Assembly: GCF_000171235.2 (NCBI RefSeq)
Contig: NZ_ABEA03000080.1
Span: 1-52,983 of the forward strand
DNA from: Geminisphaera colitermitum TAV2
Lineage (GTDB): Bacteria > Verrucomicrobiota > Verrucomicrobiia > Opitutales > Opitutaceae
Reading direction: 5' to 3'
Length of the DNA stretch: 52,983 nt
The position numbers and the translations under genes were made by a program. Below the pieces are notes generated by a model. The model was not told the DNA's origin and did not search any database. It saw only the letters and a list, made by a program, of their open reading frames with translations. Shown one piece after another: positions 17,703 to 26,462 of this stretch. The stretch's first letter is position 1; each line of letters opens with the position of its first letter.

Positions 17703-19064
17703 TCAACATTCCAGCAACCATGCCGCCGCGGTCTGCCACCCGATCCCCGTCGGCAAACCCGGCGGTCGCTGTGTGTCCATGCTGACAAGCAGCGGCGTGG
17801 CCCGCGGATATTCCGCAGCGGCCTCTTCCAAGGCTCGCGCCTCGCGGCCCAGTGTTTCCGGCGATCCTGTATCCGTGCACACCTGGATCAACCACACCTC
17901 CCCGTCAGGCAGACGCGCGTGGAAATCCACCTCGTTACCACCGGACGTTTTCAGATACCCGATTTCCGCTCCCCGCCGTTCCAGTTCCACGAACACGGCG
18001 GTTTCGAGCGCATGGCCCAGGTTTTCCCTCCCCGTCCGCTCGTAGAACGGGATAAACCCGGGATCCACCGGATACGCCTTGCGCGGATTGGCCATGCGTT
18101 GGCGCTCCGATGCCGTGTGCAAGGTCAGCGTGCGAATGATGAATGCGTCCTCCACATACCCCAGATACGCATGCACGGTATCTTTCGCGACGGGAATTCC
18201 TTGCGAACGCAAGGCATCGCTAAACTTGTTCACGCTGAAAGGCGCGGCGGGATTCGCCAGAAAATGACGCAACATCCAGCGCAACGCCGCGGGATTTGAC
18301 ACGCCATGACGCTCGATCACATCGCGCAACAAGGCCACGTCAGCGTAACTCCTCAGCACATCGCGCCGATCGCGCGCGTCGCGCGACTGCGCCTCCGGAA
18401 ATCCTCCCTCCGCCAAATACGCGCGCAACTGTTTCTCGATGCCCGAGCGGATTCCCTTTGGCAGAGCATTCCACGATTTGCCTCTCGCAGGTTCGGAGCC
18501 GTTGTGCCGCAACGCCTCGCGGAAACTGAAAGGATGCACCAGCACCTCAAGCGCCCGTCCGCGCATGCTCGTCGCCACCTCCCTGCTCAACAACCGGGCC
18601 GACGAACCCGAGATAAAAATCTGCACGCGCTCGGTATCCATGAGACGCCGCAAGAACACCTCCCATCCGCTTACCAGTTGGATCTCGTCAAAGAAAAACG
18701 TAACCCCGTGCCCCCCCCCCCCCCCCCCCTGTTGATCGCGCCACTCCGGATGCCTCCGGAAATACTCCTCGACCACCAAGTGCAGGCGGGAGGCATCAAG
18801 CCCGTCGAGCCGCTCGTCCTCGAAATTGAAATACAACAACGCTTCACGCGGAATCCCCGCCGCCACCCGGTCGGCGAGACACTGCCAGAGAAACGATGTT
18901 TTGCCCGCGCGCCTCATGCCGATCACCGCCAGCGCCTTTCCCGGCACCGCAGGCAAGCGGACATCCCGGCGGGTCAAGGCGGGAACGGAAAACGTGAGTC
19001 CATCCGTGATTTTTCGTGCGATTATCTCCTCAATCTGTCCTTCCATGAAGGACAGATTGACCAA
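17703..19064 (-). CDS. AAA-family ATPase with DUF4143 C-terminus
   Basis: 453 residues. Walker A is GMRRAGKTS near residue 50, Walker B is VTFFFDEIQ near 125, and sensor-like FISGSSARLLSREVATSMRGR follows. The C-terminal part (MANPRKAYPVDPGFIPFYERTGRENLGHALETAVFVELERRGAEIGYLKTSGGNEVDFHARLPDGEVWLIQVC) is DUF4143, a nuclease-like fold. A TTG start at 19064 is preferred because AAGGA lies 6 bases upstream; ATG 19046 is the alternative. A G19 tract encodes six Gly just before Walker B. Family function is poorly known. Confidence 0.88.
   Translation of the reverse strand: MVNLSFMEGQIEEIIARKITDGLTFSVPALTRRDVRLPAVPGKALAVIGMRRAGKTSFLWQCLADRVAAGIPREALLYFNFEDERLDGLDASRLHLVVEEYFRRHPEWRDQQGGGGGGHGVTFFFDEIQLVSGWEVFLRRLMDTERVQIFISGSSARLLSREVATSMRGRALEVLVHPFSFREALRHNGSEPARGKSWNALPKGIRSGIEKQLRAYLAEGGFPEAQSRDARDRRDVLRSYADVALLRDVIERHGVSNPAALRWMLRHFLANPAAPFSVNKFSDALRSQGIPVAKDTVHAYLGYVEDAFIIRTLTLHTASERQRMANPRKAYPVDPGFIPFYERTGRENLGHALETAVFVELERRGAEIGYLKTSGGNEVDFHARLPDGEVWLIQVCTDTGSPETLGREARALEEAAAEYPRATPLLVSMDTQRPPGLPTGIGWQTAAAWLLEC
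18711..18729. repeat. C19 tract inside the ATPase gene
   Basis: The longest tract in the window. Read as DQQGGGGGGHG, directly before Walker B; frame is intact at this length. Confidence 0.95.
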
Positions 19065-19087
19065 ATCTTGTCCTTTTTAGAAGGACA
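19032..19087. promoter_or_regulatory. Tandem palindromes at the ATPase start, likely operator
   Basis: TGTCCTT-N5-AAGGACA occurs at 19036-19054 and 19069-19087, centres 33 bases apart, about three helical turns. The first extends to a 27-base perfect palindrome (19032-19058). The second covers the likely ribosome-binding site and the first covers the first codons. This fits cooperative repressor binding or leader hairpins that hide the start. Confidence 0.65.
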
Positions 19088-19286
19088 GAATTTCCAAAAT
19101 CCCAACCGGGGGACAAAGTCATCGCACGCGTTATGTGCCGCCACATTCTCAATCCGGCCAGCCCATCAATTCATTGGGTGTCGTTTTGAGCACCGTGCAA
19201 ATTCGGGAGGACCAGACAGATCTTGACCCAGGAGAGAGGCAAGGAAGAGAGAGGGCAAAACCCACGCCAACAGCATCCCCCTCTAC

Positions 19287-20659
19287 TTGGCCCCCGATTC
19301 CTCCCAAAAGGAAACAGAGCAGCAAAAACAAACCATCGTCCGCGATTTCTGGAAAAACTTCACGAAAGCCAACCCCAGCCTCTCAATCCCGTTGGGCGAC
19401 GATGGATTGCCTCGCAACGACAGCGCCACCATCGAAGCCGCCTACCAGGCGGTTTTTAATACTCGCAACACGGGTGCTCTCAATACCCCCGCCCTCGCCC
19501 GCGCCTACCTCCGCTCCATCATGCCAAAAGGCGACACCATCCAGCTCAACGGCGCCCACTTTTACCTCGCCTCCCTCCTCTCCCTCCAACACTCCACGGC
19601 CACCACCACCGACGGCAAACCTCACTACACTGGCAAATGCCCCTTCGCCCAAACCATCTTCACCACCAATTTCGACCCCATCCTTCAAATTTCCCTCCAG
19701 CTCTTCAACGTCCTCTATTACATGACCGACATGCCCGGAGGGCTTCCTCCCGACATTTTTAACGGTATAGACGACACCAGCCTTCATCTCTTCTACGCCC
19801 ACGGCAGTTTCTATCGCGCCTTTCAAGCCAACAGCACGGGAGATATTGAGAAAATCCGCAAAAAAAACGCCGACATCATTCGCCCCGAACTAAAAAAACG
19901 CGGTGTCATTGTCCTCGGCCATTCCGGCTGGAACGACTGCCTCATTAGTGCCCTTTCAGACATAGAAACATTTGACGGCAACCCCTACTGGCTCGCCCGT
20001 GACGAAACCCGCATTTCACAAGCCACACGCAACATCCTCGACACGTGCTCAAACGCCTACTTCGTCCAAATCACCGACGCCAACAACTGGATGGCCAAGC
20101 TCCATAGACACCTCTGCCCCGGAATGCCCTTCACCCGACTCCTGCAAGAGCCGATTCCCCTCCTCCGCGAACAAATCAAAGAAATCAACCTGCAAGACAT
20201 CACGCGCTCCAAAGACGAATCCGAAGCCACCGCATCCTCGGCAAAAGAACCCTCTGTCAATACAATCCCCCCCGACTCCATCCTTCCCGAGAACTTTAAA
20301 AAAACACCCTCATCCAACTCGACGAAGCCGAAGTCGCCTTTAACAAATCCGAAACGCTCGCTTCCCTGAAAAATCGTGCTTCCACTGCCTACAAAAAAGA
20401 CAACTGGCCTGAGGCAATAGCCCTCTACTCAGAAATAATCAGCCACCCAAAAGCATCATCCTTCGATAAAACTGAAGCCCACTTCCAACGCGGCGTCGCC
20501 CACGGCAAATCCGGTAACACCGATGCCGCAATCGCCGATTTCTCCGCCGTCATCGCCATGCCGGACGCCCCTCCTAAACTAAAAGCAAAGGCCCAGAAAT
20601 TTCTGGATAAACTAGAGCGTGTAGTCACGAGATTGAAGCCCAGAGGATGGCACACCTGA
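19287..20659 (+). pseudogene. SIR2-like domain protein with TPR tail, degraded
   Basis: The first frame (19287-20369, TTG start, open back to a stop at 19224) has the SIR2-like middle: GAHFYLASLL, TIFTTNFDPILQ, HLFYAHGSFYR, GVIVLGHSGWNDCLI. The N-terminal GAGxS nucleotide loop is absent, so the 5' end seems lost. At the A7 run (20298-20304) the frame shifts; the other frame continues with TPR-like repeats (ASTAYKKDNWPEAIALYSEI, AHFQRGVAHGKSGNTDAAIADFSAVIAM). The IS5-family element at 20615 cuts the last codons. SIR2-like NADases are often antiphage effectors, but this copy is probably inactive. Confidence 0.65.
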
Positions 20660-21445
20660 ATTGGACGGCAGCGAGGAAAGAGGAGGCTCGTTTTGCGTAT
20701 CGGGTTGCGATGCCGCGCCATTGCTTGAGTCGTAGGAATGCATTTTCTACCAGATGCCTGATCCGATAAAGATAAGGGTCATATTCGCGTTGTTCTATGC
20801 GATTGGTCTTTGGAGGAATCTGCGGGCAGATGCCTGCGGCCTGCGCCATTTCGATGATGGCGTTGGTGTCATATCCCTTGTCGGCGATCAGATGGTCTGC
20901 GGCAATGCCTTCAATCAACCTGCCAGCCTGTGTGCAATCAGCCGTGGAACCCGCTGTAACAATGACTCGCACCGGCATACCATGCGCATCCACGGCCAAA
21001 TGTAGTTTGGTGTTTCGCCCCCTTTTGTCAGACCGATCGCCTCGTTTCCACCTCTGGCTCCCGCCGCATGCGGATGGATTTTGACATGACTGGCATCAAT
21101 CATCAGCCACTCAAAATCGGGCTCGTTCATCAGTTCCGACAACAGGCGCTCCCAATGCCCCTTGTCTCTCCAGCGACAAAAACGCCTGTGCGTGTTGCTC
21201 CACCCTCCGTAATCCTCTGGAAGATCCCTCCAAGGCGCACCAGTGCGTAAAATCCACAGAACCGCGTTGAGGAACTTGCGGTTGTCCTCCGCCACCCCTC
21301 CCCACGCTCCTTTCCTTCCAGGTAGCAGCGGCTCCAGAACGCTCCAAACTCGGTCCGAAATGTCGTGACGGTGTTGATCTTTCGCCATGCTGACATTCTC
21401 CATCACGAAAAAAAACAGTCAACCTTATCTCGTGACTACACGCTC
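20615..21445 (-). mobile_element. IS5-family insertion sequence, about 831 bp
   Basis: Perfect terminal inverted repeats begin GAGCGTGTAGTCACGAGAT at both ends, flanked by TA (20613-20614 and 21446-21447), the expected target duplication. Removing the element restores a reading frame ending FLDKLENK-stop, so it hit the 3' end of the SIR2/TPR gene. Confidence 0.92.
20625..21388 (-). CDS. IS5-family DDE transposase in two frames (probable programmed frameshift)
   Basis: The first frame starts MAKDQHRHDISDRVWSVLEPLLPGRKGAWGG and carries the first catalytic Asp (WLMIDASHVKIH). The second frame supplies LAVDAHGMPVRVIVTAGSTADC, the second Asp (LIADKGYD) and the Glu (LVENAFLRLKQWRGIATRYAKRA). The frames join by a -1 shift near the run read AAAAGGGGG (21018-21026), as in IS427-type members. 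No other damage is visible, so it may be active. Confidence 0.88.
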
Positions 21446-21470
21446 TAGAAAATAAATAACCTTACCCAGA

Positions 21471-21657
21471 TGATGTTACGCAGAGTGGGAAGAGGGTGCT
21501 GTTTTGAAGCACTGTTCATTTTTATTTTTTTAGACAGAATTTACAGAATTACCGAAAATTAGGAGAGAAACATCTTTTTCTAAATTCCGTTAATTCAGCA
21601 AATTCCGTTAATTCTGTCTAAAAAACTGCTGTTCCATGGTTGGCTGCGTAACATCAG
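21471..21657. repeat. Nested inverted-repeat element
   Basis: Outer 13-base arms TGATGTTACGCAG (21471-21483) and CTGCGTAACATCA (21645-21657) enclose inner 16-base arms TTTTTTAGACAGAATT (21526-21541) and its inverse (21611-21626). AT-rich, no gene, just beyond the IS5 element. GCGTAACATCAG also occurs near 17574. Confidence 0.75.
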
Positions 21658-21738
21658 TTACCCAGCATTATCCACTTGGAAAAGCTGCTGGTCACTGGCT
21701 ACTGGCAACATCTGCCTCAGGAAAGACATAGGCCAAAT

Positions 21739-21918
21739 TAGAGCAGTTTCATTTAAACTGTAGCCATTTGATACCTGGTAGGGAGGCCTCTCCGAGGCCT
21801 CCGCCGTGCGTAGTGTGAGAATGCGAAATTCATAGGTAATTGGAGCGTGGTTTCGGAGGCCTCGGAGAGGCCTCCCTACCGCCAAGACAACGGACACAAC
21901 TCAACTGAAAATGCTCTA
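21739..21918. repeat. MITE-like element, copy A (180 bp)
   Basis: Ends TAGAGCAGTTTCATTTAA and the inverse of TAGAGCATTTTCAGTTGA. Inside are 27-base inverted arms rich in AGGCCTC. No reading frame of its own. Copies B (23398) and C (51942) share the sequence. Confidence 0.88.
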
Positions 21919-21938
21919 GAAACCTCACGCGGAGGCGC

Positions 21939-21952
21939 GGGGGGGGGGGGGG
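21939..21952. repeat. G14 tract at the edge of a gene fragment
   Basis: Fourteen G directly upstream of the 3' gene fragment at 21953. Confidence 0.95.
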
Positions 21953-22072
21953 AGAAGTTCGGACGCCCCAAGCATTCCGATTTACGAGCAATACGCGCAA
22001 GACCCGGCGCGCTTCGACTGGGTGCCCAATCCCGAAATAAGCGCCACGCGCTGGACTCATTTTTCTCCCTGA
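21953..22072 (+). pseudogene. 3' fragment of an unidentified gene
   Basis: The frame starting right after the G14 tract reads RSSDAPSIPIYEQYAQDPARFDWVPNPEISATRWTHFSP-stop. The composition and hydrophobic pattern look like the end of a real protein, but no start or upstream part is present; the upstream sequence is MITE and poly-G. I do not recognise the family. The assignment rests only on protein-like appearance. Confidence 0.45.
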
Positions 22073-22114
22073 CCAACACACCACGAAATTGAGCCGGCAA
22101 GGTTGCCTGATGCA

Positions 22115-23395
22115 CTATACAAATGCCATCGGTTCGTAGTCGGCGCCGAGAATGGACTTGGCGGGACAGGCGAGCCAGCGGTCAAGAACCGTGGCGTAAA
22201 TCTGGCGGAAATCGGTGCTGAACTTGAGATCGTCGCGGCGCTCGATGTCGAGCGAGGCCGCCGTGCCGTGCATCGTTCCCTGTAGTTTGGAACCCATGAC
22301 AAAAAGCGGGGCGGCGGTGCCGTGATCGGTGCCCTTGCTTTCGTTTTCGGCGGGACGCCGTCCGAATTCGGAGAAGGTCATGGTGAGGACTTGGTCGGCA
22401 AGCCCCTTGGATTCGAGGTCCTTCTGGAAGGCGGCCAGACCTTCGGAGAGGTTGCGCAGAAGGTTGGCGTGCTGCGGAGCCTGATTGTTGTGGGTGTCGA
22501 ATCCTCCGAGCGAAACGAAATAAACGCGGGTCGAGAAACCGGATGCAATGAGCGCGGCGACGTTGCGCAGGGAATTGGCGAATCCGTTTCCCGGATACGT
22601 GGAGCCGGCTTTATAGGCGCCGAGGACGCGCTGCACTTTTTTTTCCGTAACGAGGGCATCCATCATGGTGGCCTGGAGAAAAGAGCCGTTGGAGTGATCG
22701 TGGCCGGGATCATCATGGCCGCTGTGGCTGATGAGGTTTTCGAGAAGCTGCACGGAGGATTTGTTATCGCGCCCTCCACGCCCGGCCAGACTGAGGCCGA
22801 AGGTCGAGTGCGGGTTTTGGGAGCCAAAGGATTGCGGCACCTCGGCGCTCATGTGCACAGCCTCGGGGTCGCGTTCGGTAACGGCGGTGGCGGCGGGCGC
22901 GGGTGCGCCGGCGCAAGCGTTGTCGAGGAAGCGACCGATCCAGCCGGTGGCGAGCGACTGGTCGCTGCCGGAGGCGGTCTCCCAAATTTCCATCGAGCGG
23001 AAGTGGCTGCGATTGGGGTTGGGGTAGCCGACGTTTTGAATGACACCGAGTTTTCCGTCTTTGAACATCTCGTGCATGGCGGCGCACGAAGGGTGCAGGC
23101 CAACGCTGCCGTCGAGGTCGAGGAGTGTATCTTTTTTCAGGGAAATGGTGGGACGGAGTTTGTAGTAGTTGTCGTTCTGATACGGGACGACGGTGTTGAG
23201 TCCGTCGTTGCCACCGGCGAGTTGCACGAGGACGAGGATGGTGCGGTCCCTTTCGGGCGCGGGCGTCTGCGCAAGGGTGGATTGGACGAGAAAGGAGGGT
23301 GCAAAGCGGGCAAAGGCGAGCAGTCCGATGCCTTGCGCGCTGTAGCGCAGAAATTCGCGCCGGGTGGTGGGGAGAATCGGATGCGGATTGTTCAT
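22115..23395 (-). CDS. DUF1501 family protein
   Basis: 426 residues. A Tat-like N-terminus (TTRREFLRYSAQGIGLLAFARFAPSFLVQ) precedes the DUF1501 core: TILVLVQLAGGNDGLNTVVPYQNDNYYKLRP, LDGSVGLHPSCAAMHEMFKDGKLGVIQNVGYPNPNRSHFRSMEIWETAS, GGFDTHNNQAPQHANLLRNLSEGLAAF, TFSEFGRRPAENESKGTDHGTAAPLFVMG. This sulfatase-like family is common in Planctomycetota/Verrucomicrobiota and paired with DUF1800; the substrate is unknown. Its ATG lies two bases from MITE copy B, and no ribosome-binding site is visible. Confidence 0.92.
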   Translation of the reverse strand: MNNPHPILPTTRREFLRYSAQGIGLLAFARFAPSFLVQSTLAQTPAPERDRTILVLVQLAGGNDGLNTVVPYQNDNYYKLRPTISLKKDTLLDLDGSVGLHPSCAAMHEMFKDGKLGVIQNVGYPNPNRSHFRSMEIWETASGSDQSLATGWIGRFLDNACAGAPAPAATAVTERDPEAVHMSAEVPQSFGSQNPHSTFGLSLAGRGGRDNKSSVQLLENLISHSGHDDPGHDHSNGSFLQATMMDALVTEKKVQRVLGAYKAGSTYPGNGFANSLRNVAALIASGFSTRVYFVSLGGFDTHNNQAPQHANLLRNLSEGLAAFQKDLESKGLADQVLTMTFSEFGRRPAENESKGTDHGTAAPLFVMGSKLQGTMHGTAASLDIERRDDLKFSTDFRQIYATVLDRWLACPAKSILGADYEPMAFV

Positions 23396-23397
23396 TT

Positions 23398-23549
23398 TAG
23401 AGCAGTTTCATTTAAGCTGTAACCATTTGTTACCTGGTAGGGAGGCCTCTCCGAGGCCTCCGCCGTGCGTAGTGTGAGAATGCGAAATTCATAGGTGGTT
23501 GGAGCGTGGTTTCGGAGGCCTCGGAGAGGCCTCCCTACCGTTAAGGCAA
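23398..23549. repeat. MITE-like element, copy B (right end truncated)
   Basis: Left end TAGAGCAGTTTCATTTAA and the same internal arms as copy A. The right terminal repeat is missing, with the DUF1800 stop a few bases beyond. It separates DUF1800 from DUF1501. Confidence 0.85.
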
Positions 23550-23552
23550 TGT

Positions 23553-25052
23553 TTAGCAGAGTTGGTATTCGGGGGTTTGGAGGACAACGATGGCGGCTTG
23601 GCGGACACGACCAAGGTTGAGTTTTTCTTTGCCGGCGGGTGCGTCGCCCTGGAGAAATTCACGGAGCGCGGCGCGATAGTCGGCATTGACGGGAACAGGC
23701 AGAAAATAGTCCACAAAACGCTCCACGATCCTGTCTGCGCCCAAGGTGGAAAATTCGCGGAGGCGTTCGTCATCGACGGCAAATTTTTTCGCGCCGGATG
23801 TACGCGCGATTTCGAGCGCGACTTTGTCGTCGGCGTTGAGTTTGGCTTCGTTGAAGGGAGTGAAAAGCGTGGCGGCGAGCTGGCGGCGGGCGGCGAGTGT
23901 GGAGGCGTTGATCCAGGTGCGGCCACCGACCCAGCCACGGACATTGGGTGGGTTGAAAATCATCTGTCCCATCTGGCGCAGGGGGATGAGCGTGGTGCGG
24001 GGGAAGGGCGTGACATCAAGTTGCAGGTCTTGCAGGAGACCAAGGTAGTATTGGACGGGGCTCTTGATGTAGTTGGCTCGAAATTGCGCATGATAAAACA
24101 CCTGCGAGCCGAAGAAGCGGTGGCAGAGTTTTTGGAGGTTGAAGTCGGTGGTGCGCCACCAGGCGCCGAGCGGTTCGAAATAGGCGGTGTCAATGGGCTG
24201 CTCGGTGAGATAAAATTTTGCCATTTCGCACGGCAGAAAGGTGGCGGCGGCGGGCTGCCGGTAAATAAGGTCAATGACGTCGTCGCCGTCATAGCGGCCG
24301 GTCTGGCCGAAGATAGTTTTCGGCGTGGCGTCGTGCTGGCGGCGGACGAAGCGGAACTCGCCGTCGGTGTGACGGTAGCCGGTAAAGGCGCGCGCGGCCT
24401 CCTTGATGTCGGCCTCGGTGTAATGGCCTTCGCCGAGCGTGAAGAGTTCCATCAACTCGCGGGCGAAGTTTTCATTGGGCGACTTCAACTGACTGCCCTG
24501 AAGGTCGAGGTAGATGAGCATCGCGGGGGAGCGTGACACGGCCTTGGTCAGCGCGGGGGCGGTGCCTGCGGAACCCTGGCGCAGAACCGCCCAATGCAGA
24601 AAAATGAGTCCTGGGTTTTCAACTTTGTCGGTGGCGGTGACGTAGGTGTTGGAAAGAAAGAGTATCCATTTTTCGGATGCAGAGACTTCGGGCCGGGCTG
24701 CCTGCTGGAGCCAGCGGATGGCGAGTTCGTTGCGGTATTGCGCCTGGAGTTCGCGCGCGTCGCGTTCGAACTGGCGGCGTTGTTCGACATCGGGTGCTTC
24801 GCGGGCGCGCTGGCGAAGTTCCTGCACGCGACGCATTCCGTCGGCGAGGAGGGGCGGCGGGGTGAAGGGGGGCGGGTTGGGGGGAAAGAGGCGGGTGAGC
24901 GTGGCGGACAGGCCGTCTTTCGTGGCGCGCTCGACTTCGGGCGGGGTGGCCGTCCAGCCGGCGCGGCGCAGCAGATGGCGGGCGTGGTCGGGGGTCCATT
25001 GGCCGGCAGGCAAGGGCTGCCAGGCTTGGTCGGGTGAAAGCGTGGGCGTCAT
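23553..25052 (-). CDS. DUF1800 family protein
   Basis: 499 residues with typical phrases: DHARHLLRRAGWTATPPEVERA, RRQFERDARELQAQYRNELAIRWLQQAARPEVSASEKWILFLSNTYVT, NENFARELMELFTLGEGHYTEADIKEAARAFTGY, GRYDGDDVIDLI, PPNVRGWVGGRTWINASTLAARRQLA, and a terminal LQTPEYQLC. No obvious signal peptide. DUF1800 and DUF1501 proteins occur as pairs; their joint role is unknown. Confidence 0.92.
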   Translation of the reverse strand: MTPTLSPDQAWQPLPAGQWTPDHARHLLRRAGWTATPPEVERATKDGLSATLTRLFPPNPPPFTPPPLLADGMRRVQELRQRAREAPDVEQRRQFERDARELQAQYRNELAIRWLQQAARPEVSASEKWILFLSNTYVTATDKVENPGLIFLHWAVLRQGSAGTAPALTKAVSRSPAMLIYLDLQGSQLKSPNENFARELMELFTLGEGHYTEADIKEAARAFTGYRHTDGEFRFVRRQHDATPKTIFGQTGRYDGDDVIDLIYRQPAAATFLPCEMAKFYLTEQPIDTAYFEPLGAWWRTTDFNLQKLCHRFFGSQVFYHAQFRANYIKSPVQYYLGLLQDLQLDVTPFPRTTLIPLRQMGQMIFNPPNVRGWVGGRTWINASTLAARRQLAATLFTPFNEAKLNADDKVALEIARTSGAKKFAVDDERLREFSTLGADRIVERFVDYFLPVPVNADYRAALREFLQGDAPAGKEKLNLGRVRQAAIVVLQTPEYQLC

Positions 25053-25155
25053 GGCGAAAATCGGGTCGGTCGGCGACGGAAGTCGTTTGCGGCAGCGCCG
25101 GTGGATACTGAGGACGCCGCCGCAGACCGTGAGTTTCGCCAGTTTTCGGCAAAAA

Positions 25156-26307
25156 TCAAAACCCGAGCGGAGTTCGATAAATGCGGGCGACGCGCTTGGT
25201 CACGGAACAGAGGGTTTCCCAGGGAATCGTGTCGCCCCAGCGACTGAATTCGGTGAGGGCGATTTCAGCGCCGTTTTGGCGCCCCACGAGCACGACTTCC
25301 TCGCCGGGGCCGGTGTCGGCGGGCAGGTCGGTGACGTCGATGATGGTCTGGTCCATCGTCACGCGGCCCAGGACCGGGCAACGGCGTCCACGCACGAGGA
25401 CGCAGGCGCGGTTGCTGGCATGACGCGGGATGCCGTCGCCGTAACCGCCGGTGAGGATGGCCACGCGCGAGTCGCGGCTTAGCGTATGGGTGCGCCCGTA
25501 GCTGATGTCGGTGCCGGCCGGCAGTGGTTTGACGAGGCCGATGCGTGTCCGAAAACTGAATACAGGCTCGGTACGCACTTGCGCGAGGAGGGAGCCGGCG
25601 TGGGGCAGCACGCCGAATTGCAGGAGGCCGATGCGCGCGGCGTTAAAGGGGCCGGCGGTCTCGATGGTTTCGAGGCCGGCGCTGTTGTCCGCATGAACGA
25701 AGATTTTTGCAGGGTCGAGTCCGCGGCAGCGTCCGATCGCGGCCACGAAGCGACGGCGTTGCTCGGCGGTGAAGGCGGCGTCTTCGTCGGGCGAGGAGAA
25801 GTGGGTGAACACGCCTTCGAGGCGCAAGCCGGGCGCGTCGCGAAGGTTTTGGTAAATGGTTTCCGCCTGCTCGTGCCACACACCGAGGCGGCCCATGCCG
25901 GTGTCGATCTTGAGGTGGACGGCGATGGGGCGTCCGGCGGCGCGTGCGGCGGCGGAGAAGCGCGCGACTTCGTCGGTCGTGGAAACGGTGACGGCGACGT
26001 TGTAGTCAGCGATATGGCGGTCTTCCTCGGGGAGCACGGGACCAAGGGAGAGGACGGGCCAGTCGGGTCCGATCTCGCGGAGCGCGGCGGCCTCCGCGAT
26101 GCTCGCCACGGCAAAGAGGTCGGCGCCCGCGTGCATGAGCCGGGCGGCGGTTTGCGGGAGGCCGTGCCCGTAGGCGTCGGCCTTGACGACGGCGACGTAG
26201 CGGATGTGCGCGGGCAGCGAGGCACGAATGAGGCGGAGGTTGCGTTCGAGCGCGGCGAGATCGATCTCGGCCCAGCAACGCATGGGAAGTGAGGAGGCGG
26301 ACGGCAT
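25156..26307 (-). CDS. alr: Alanine racemase
   Basis: About 383 residues from ATG 26307 (MPSASSLPMRCWAEIDLAALERNLR); the frame is open to 26469 but the extra part is translated repeat. PLP lysine motif AVVKADAYGHGL, HLKIDTGMGRLGV, the catalytic Tyr region (DISYGRTHTLSRDSRVAILTGGYGDGIPR) and VLGRVTMDQTIIDVTDL are present. It makes D-Ala for peptidoglycan. Divergent from hisH across a 34-base inverted repeat. Confidence 0.93.
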   Translation of the reverse strand: MPSASSLPMRCWAEIDLAALERNLRLIRASLPAHIRYVAVVKADAYGHGLPQTAARLMHAGADLFAVASIAEAAALREIGPDWPVLSLGPVLPEEDRHIADYNVAVTVSTTDEVARFSAAARAAGRPIAVHLKIDTGMGRLGVWHEQAETIYQNLRDAPGLRLEGVFTHFSSPDEDAAFTAEQRRRFVAAIGRCRGLDPAKIFVHADNSAGLETIETAGPFNAARIGLLQFGVLPHAGSLLAQVRTEPVFSFRTRIGLVKPLPAGTDISYGRTHTLSRDSRVAILTGGYGDGIPRHASNRACVLVRGRRCPVLGRVTMDQTIIDVTDLPADTGPGEEVVLVGRQNGAEIALTEFSRWGDTIPWETLCSVTKRVARIYRTPLGF

Positions 26308-26316
26308 CGCGCATAA

Positions 26317-26451
26317 AAAATCCCAAAAGAACAAACGATCAAATCCCAAAGGACGCTGGGGCACGGGAGCACGGAGGCACAGGGGCACGGAGGCACGGGA
26401 TTCCCCAATCTGTTCTTTTTGGGATTTGATCGTTTGTTCTTTTGGGATTTT
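26317..26451. repeat. 34-base perfect inverted repeat between alr and hisH
   Basis: Arms 26317-26350 and 26418-26451 are exact inverses (including CAAAAGAACAAACGATCAAA). The 67-base loop has a degenerate direct repeat (GGCACGGAGGCAC). It fills nearly the whole divergent intergenic region, so both promoters must lie in it or be formed by it. Confidence 0.9.
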
Positions 26452-26462
26452 CCCTTTGAGCC

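Noticed and set aside
16124-17785. A 553-residue plus-strand frame opposite the IS110 transposase
   Set aside because: It runs through the repeat and non-coding end and has no family features; the minus frame is a complete transposase.
26351-26417. A CRISPR-like or VNTR array in the alr-hisH loop
   Set aside because: Only a few degenerate GGCACGG units; too short and irregular.
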